DNA from: Vallitalea sp.
Lineage (GTDB): Bacteria; Bacillota; Clostridia; Lachnospirales; Vallitaleaceae
Assembly: GCA_025210515.1 (NCBI GenBank)
Contig: JAOARM010000038.1
Location: 62,001 to 126,000 of the forward strand
DNA: 64,000 nt
Direction of reading: 5' to 3'
Shown here: one piece after another, positions 61,178 through 64,000 of the stretch
Position numbering within the stretch: position 1 is the stretch's first letter
Layout of the letters: every line of letters begins with the position of its first letter
Position numbers and translations under genes: made by a program
The notes under the pieces: generated by a model
Told to the model about the DNA's origin: nothing
Databases searched by the model: none
What the model saw: only the letters and a program-made list of their open reading frames with translations

Positions 61178-61206
61178 TTGACAATGATTCTCAATTTTGA
61201 TATCAT
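61178..61206 (+). promoter_or_regulatory. Fur-box-overlapped promoter of the feo operon
   Basis: TGACAATGATTCTCA (61179-61193) matches the 7-1-7 Fur consensus TGATAAT-N-ATTATCA except at two positions. It overlaps the -35 hexamer TTGACA (61178-61183). A -10 TATCAT lies at 61201-61206, 17 bases later. Fur with iron bound would block this promoter, so feo expression should rise when iron is scarce. Confidence 0.82.
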
Positions 61207-61286
61207 GTACTTAGATAATGAATATAAACGATTGTTTGATATTTAACGAATATATTATATCTATTATAAGATAGGAAGTGAATAAT

Positions 61287-61499
61287 ATGAAGTTATCTAA
61301 AGGAAAGTTGAATAAGGAGTATACAGTTGATTCAGTTTCAGGTAAAGATGATATGGTTAAGTTTTTATTTTCATTAGGTTGCTATGAAGGTGAAAAAATT
61401 ACAATAATCTCAAAAGTTGCAACAAACTATATAATTAATATTAAAGATAGTAGATACGGTATTGATGAGCAATTAGCTAAAATAATTCAAGTCGCATAA
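61287..61499 (+). CDS. feoA: FeoA family protein (ferrous iron transport)
   Basis: A 70-residue SH3-like FeoA. Core features are KLNKEYTVDSV, GKDDMVKFLFSLGCYEGEKITIISKV in parts and YIINIKDSRYGIDEQLAKIIQV. It aids FeoB in ferrous iron uptake. The start ATG at 61287 follows ATAGGAAGTG. It is controlled by the Fur-type promoter just upstream and followed by feoB after 134 bases. Confidence 0.92.
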   Translation: MKLSKGKLNKEYTVDSVSGKDDMVKFLFSLGCYEGEKITIISKVATNYIINIKDSRYGIDEQLAKIIQVA

Positions 61500-61579
61500 T
61501 AAAAGTTTCATAACTACAGTAGGTGTCTGTTGTTTAGGCATCTAGATAGTTTTAACCAAACATGATTATAAACTTGCGT

Positions 61580-61597
61580 TGAGAATGACATTCAATA
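61580..61597 (+). promoter_or_regulatory. Possible second Fur-type site between feoA and feoB
   Basis: TTGAGAATGACATTCAA contains the palindrome GAATG-A-CATTC (61583-61593). It resembles half of a Fur box but matches the consensus only partly. It may reflect extra iron control of feoB. Confidence 0.35.
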
Positions 61598-61633
61598 TCG
61601 TATGTAAAATAAAAGTTGAAAAGGTGGTATAAG

Positions 61634-63661
61634 ATGAAAATTGCATTAACAGGAAACCCTAATAGTGGTAAAACTACTATGTTTAACGCTTTGACAGGTA
61701 AGCTTGAACATGTTGGTAACTGGGCTGGGGTAACAGTTGAAAAGAAAGTAGCAAAACTAAAAGGTAATCTAAAGGAAAATAAGTCAGAAGAAGTTATGAT
61801 TGTAGACTTACCAGGAGCTTACTCTATGAGTCCTTTTACTTCAGAGGAAAGCATAACTAGTGATTTTGTTAAACAAGAGAATCCAGATGTTATAATTAAT
61901 GTTGTAGATGCTTCTAACTTAAACAGAAGTTTATTTTTCACAACACAGCTATTAGAACTTGGTGTTCCTGTTGTTGTAGCACTTAATAAAACTGACATGG
62001 TTAAAAAAAGTGGTCTTACTATTGATATACCACGACTTAAAAACTTATTGAATTGTCAAGTTGTTGAAACTTCAGCATTAAAAGAAACAGGGTTGAAACA
62101 ATTAGCTACTACTGCCATAAAATATGGAAAGAAAAATAATGGTCAAGTAGCTCCAAAAATAATGGATGATAACTTCGAGATAGTAACAAAAAAAGATGCA
62201 GAAAAAGCAGATAAGCTTAGATTCAATTTCGTTAATGAGATAACAAAAAAAGTTGAATATAGAAAAATAAAATCTAATAAAGTAACTGCGGGAGATGAAC
62301 TTGATCGTGTTGTTGCTCATAAATGGTTAGGTATTCCAATATTTGGTTTAATATTGTGGGCTGTTTTTTATATATCTCAATCATGGGTAGGTCCTTGGTT
62401 AGCTGGATATGTAGAAGAAGGTATGGGAATGCTTACAGATGCAGTAGCTAGTGCCTTAGAAGGTGCAGGAACTAATGATTTCTTAACAGCATTAATTGTT
62501 GAAGGTATTATTGGTGGAGTTGGTGCTGTTCTTGGTTTCTTACCATTAATCATGGTACTATTTTTCTTACTATCTTTATTAGAAGACTGTGGATATATGG
62601 CACGTGTAGCTATAGTAATGGATAGATTCTTTAAGAAAATTGGACTTTCTGGTAAGTCAATTATTCCTATGGTAGTAGGTTATGGTTGTGCTATACCTGG
62701 AGTTATGGCAACAAGAACTATTAAGAGTGAAAAACAAAGAAGAATGACAGCTATGTTAACACCATTTGTTCCATGTGGTGCAAAAGCTCCAATTATTGGT
62801 TTGTTTGTTGCAGTATTTTTCCCTAATGCTGCTTATATGGCTCCTATAACTTATTTTGTTGCAATAGCGTTAATTATATTAGTTGGAATGTTAGCTCAGA
62901 AAATAACTAAAGCAGAAGCAGAAGTTAATTATTTTATGATAGAATTACCAGAGTATCGTTTACCAAGTTTTAAAAGAGCTATCCTTTCTATGTTTGATCG
63001 TGCAAAAGGATTTATTATAAAAGCTGGTACAATTATTTTAGTATGTAATGCAGCAGTATTTATTTTACAATCATTTGATTTTGGATTAAACTTATTAGCA
63101 GAAGAAAACGTAAGTTCAAGTATGTTAGCAGTAATGGCTAAACCAATAGCATTTTTATTCATTCCATTAGGTTTTGGAATATGGCAATTTGCAGCAGCAG
63201 CTGTTACAGGATTTATTGCTAAAGAAAATGTTGTTGCTACTCTTGCAGTTTGTTTTGCACTGTTTGGTGATAATGCAGAGACATTACTTGAAACACCAGG
63301 TAATGATAATGTGCTTATATTAGTAGGTGGTTTAACAGCAGTAAGTGCTTTATCTTATATGTTCTTTAACTTATTCACTCCTCCTTGCTTTGCTGCCATT
63401 GGAGCAATGAACTCTGAAATGGGATCTAAAAAATGGCTATGGGCAGCAATTGGTATGCAGTTTGGAGTAGGATATATTATAGCATTATTAGTAAATCAAA
63501 TTGGTTCAATTATTGTATATGGTGAATTAGCCGAAGGTTTTGTTGCTTCAATAATAATATTAATAGCTACAGTTGTATTATTAACAACGCTTATTAAGAA
63601 AAACAAAGATGAAGGAGTAACAGGCATTAATCAAAGCCGACAACAAAAGGAGATTGCTTAA
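61634..63661 (+). CDS. feoB: Ferrous iron transporter FeoB
   Basis: A FeoB of about 675 residues that carries Fe(II) across the membrane. The N-terminal G domain has GNPNSGKTT (G1), the Thr of GVTVEKK (G2), DLPGAY (G3) and NKTDMV (G4). A helical GDI region covers about 170-240. The membrane part has roughly ten helices with LEDCGYMARVA, the Gate motif GYGCAIPGVMATR and CGAKAPIIGLFV, typical of FeoB. The ATG at 61634 lies after AAAGGTGG. The last base of its stop is the first base of the next gene's ATG. Confidence 0.97.
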   Translation: MKIALTGNPNSGKTTMFNALTGKLEHVGNWAGVTVEKKVAKLKGNLKENKSEEVMIVDLPGAYSMSPFTSEESITSDFVKQENPDVIINVVDASNLNRSLFFTTQLLELGVPVVVALNKTDMVKKSGLTIDIPRLKNLLNCQVVETSALKETGLKQLATTAIKYGKKNNGQVAPKIMDDNFEIVTKKDAEKADKLRFNFVNEITKKVEYRKIKSNKVTAGDELDRVVAHKWLGIPIFGLILWAVFYISQSWVGPWLAGYVEEGMGMLTDAVASALEGAGTNDFLTALIVEGIIGGVGAVLGFLPLIMVLFFLLSLLEDCGYMARVAIVMDRFFKKIGLSGKSIIPMVVGYGCAIPGVMATRTIKSEKQRRMTAMLTPFVPCGAKAPIIGLFVAVFFPNAAYMAPITYFVAIALIILVGMLAQKITKAEAEVNYFMIELPEYRLPSFKRAILSMFDRAKGFIIKAGTIILVCNAAVFILQSFDFGLNLLAEENVSSSMLAVMAKPIAFLFIPLGFGIWQFAAAAVTGFIAKENVVATLAVCFALFGDNAETLLETPGNDNVLILVGGLTAVSALSYMFFNLFTPPCFAAIGAMNSEMGSKKWLWAAIGMQFGVGYIIALLVNQIGSIIVYGELAEGFVASIIILIATVVLLTTLIKKNKDEGVTGINQSRQQKEIA

Positions 63662-63804
63662 TGGGAAATTTCATCGCTATATGTATCATTGTTGGTTTGT
63701 TAGGATTAGCTATTTACAAAATGGTTAAAGATAAAAAAGCAGGGAAAAAGTGTAGTGGATGTAGTAGTTGTCCATCAAACTGCGATTGTGACTCTAATAA
63801 ATAA
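63661..63804 (+). CDS. FeoB-associated Cys-rich small membrane protein
   Basis: A 47-residue protein starting on the last base of the feoB stop codon, with AAAGGAG upstream. One N-terminal membrane helix (IAICIIVGLLGLAIYKMV) is followed by a basic stretch (KDKKAGKK) and a cysteine tail with CSGCSSC, then CDCDS. This is the FeoB-associated Cys-rich membrane protein type (FeoC-replacing small proteins of Firmicutes). The cysteines may bind iron or a cluster. Its function is inferred from operon position. Confidence 0.9.
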   Translation: MGNFIAICIIVGLLGLAIYKMVKDKKAGKKCSGCSSCPSNCDCDSNK

Positions 63805-63815
63805 TATATAATAAT

Positions 63816-63855
63816 AAAAGGATTATAATTTGGATTACCAAACTATAATCCTTTT
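63816..63855 (+). terminator. Terminator of the feo operon
   Basis: AAAAGGATTATA-TTTGG, loop ATTA, CCAAA-TATAATCCTTTT, with T/C run beyond. A long near-perfect stem 12 bases after the last stop codon. Confidence 0.9.
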
Positions 63856-64000
63856 CTCTTGCATAATAAAAACATTTATACTAGCTAGAGTATTCTAATC
63901 TCAAGTTTATTATATTTAGAATAAATTTTCTGTTACTTTATTTCTAAAAGTATGATATAATGTCATAGTTTTAATAAATATAAACAATTCATAGAAGACT

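Noticed and set aside
1..64000. tRNA, rRNA or CRISPR arrays
   Set aside because: No T-loop (GTTCGAATCC-like) or rRNA signatures and no regularly spaced direct repeats were seen. The only direct repeats are the tusA pair and the rhodanese units.

Overview
The window is chromosomal DNA of a low-GC, AT-rich Clostridia-type Firmicute. The evidence is strong AGGAGG-type ribosome binding sites, frequent GTG/TTG starts, the uvrC-hprK-ROK kinase order, TusA/YeeE sulfur genes, a TM1266-type small protein, a type II (CBS-DRTGG) pyrophosphatase and several HD-GYP proteins. The species cannot be named from sequence alone; the style fits Lachnospirales-like marine or anaerobic clostridia. No rRNA, tRNA, CRISPR array or intact transposase gene was seen.

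Region 1 (1-3.7 kb) is a sulfur-transfer locus: the start of an FAD oxidoreductase, a YeeE/YedE transporter split into two genes, two near-identical tandem tusA genes, a divergent LysR regulator and a third tusA. It is functionally tied to region 3 (10.9-13.7 kb), which holds two lipoprotein rhodaneses, one with two rhodanese domains and one with four made by a recent internal duplication. A shared upstream sequence motif (2127-2155 and 10817-10843) suggests co-regulation. Region 2 (3.8-10.4 kb) is a sugar/cell-surface cluster (WecE-like aminotransferase, GT2 glycosyltransferase, ATP-grasp ligase, GT39-like membrane protein) with a NitT/TauT-type ABC binding protein and permease that lack an ATPase gene.

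Region 4 (14.5-20.9 kb) is a late cobalamin operon (cobQ, cbiB, cobD, cobU, cobS, cobC and a PurM-like probable alpha-ribazole kinase). It covers lower-ligand and aminopropanol attachment but has no corrin-ring genes and no recognisable B12 riboswitch. Region 5 (21-23.2 kb) is a gene-poor stretch with a small membrane protein, a very large nested hairpin, a broken aminoglycoside-adenylyltransferase-like gene and a candidate small RNA. Region 6 (23.2-28.7 kb) has a GntR-ABC transporter operon under a 41-bp perfect palindrome that overlaps its promoter, then an ABC-F ATPase.

The rest is mostly housekeeping and signalling: an OYE-type reductase, HD-GYP proteins, Mn-pyrophosphatase, an ECF sigma/anti-sigma pair, a UvrD helicase, a DUF342 (FapA)-GAF-TPR cluster, folC, trxB, an NlpC/P60 hydrolase, upp, a GH2-like protein lacking catalytic residues, a heterodimeric ABC exporter, uvrC-hprK-glucokinase and a Fur-controlled feoA-feoB-Cys-rich protein operon.

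The least explained feature is a scattered family of composite hairpins in intergenic gaps (about 10.45, 14.1, 28.7 and 56.9 kb). Each has a long outer stem with its own sequence, and inside it a hairpin with a conserved CGTCC apex followed by a GCC-TCC-GGC segment. Two copies (14.1 and 28.7 kb) are MITE-like, with GGGGCTGT terminal repeats.
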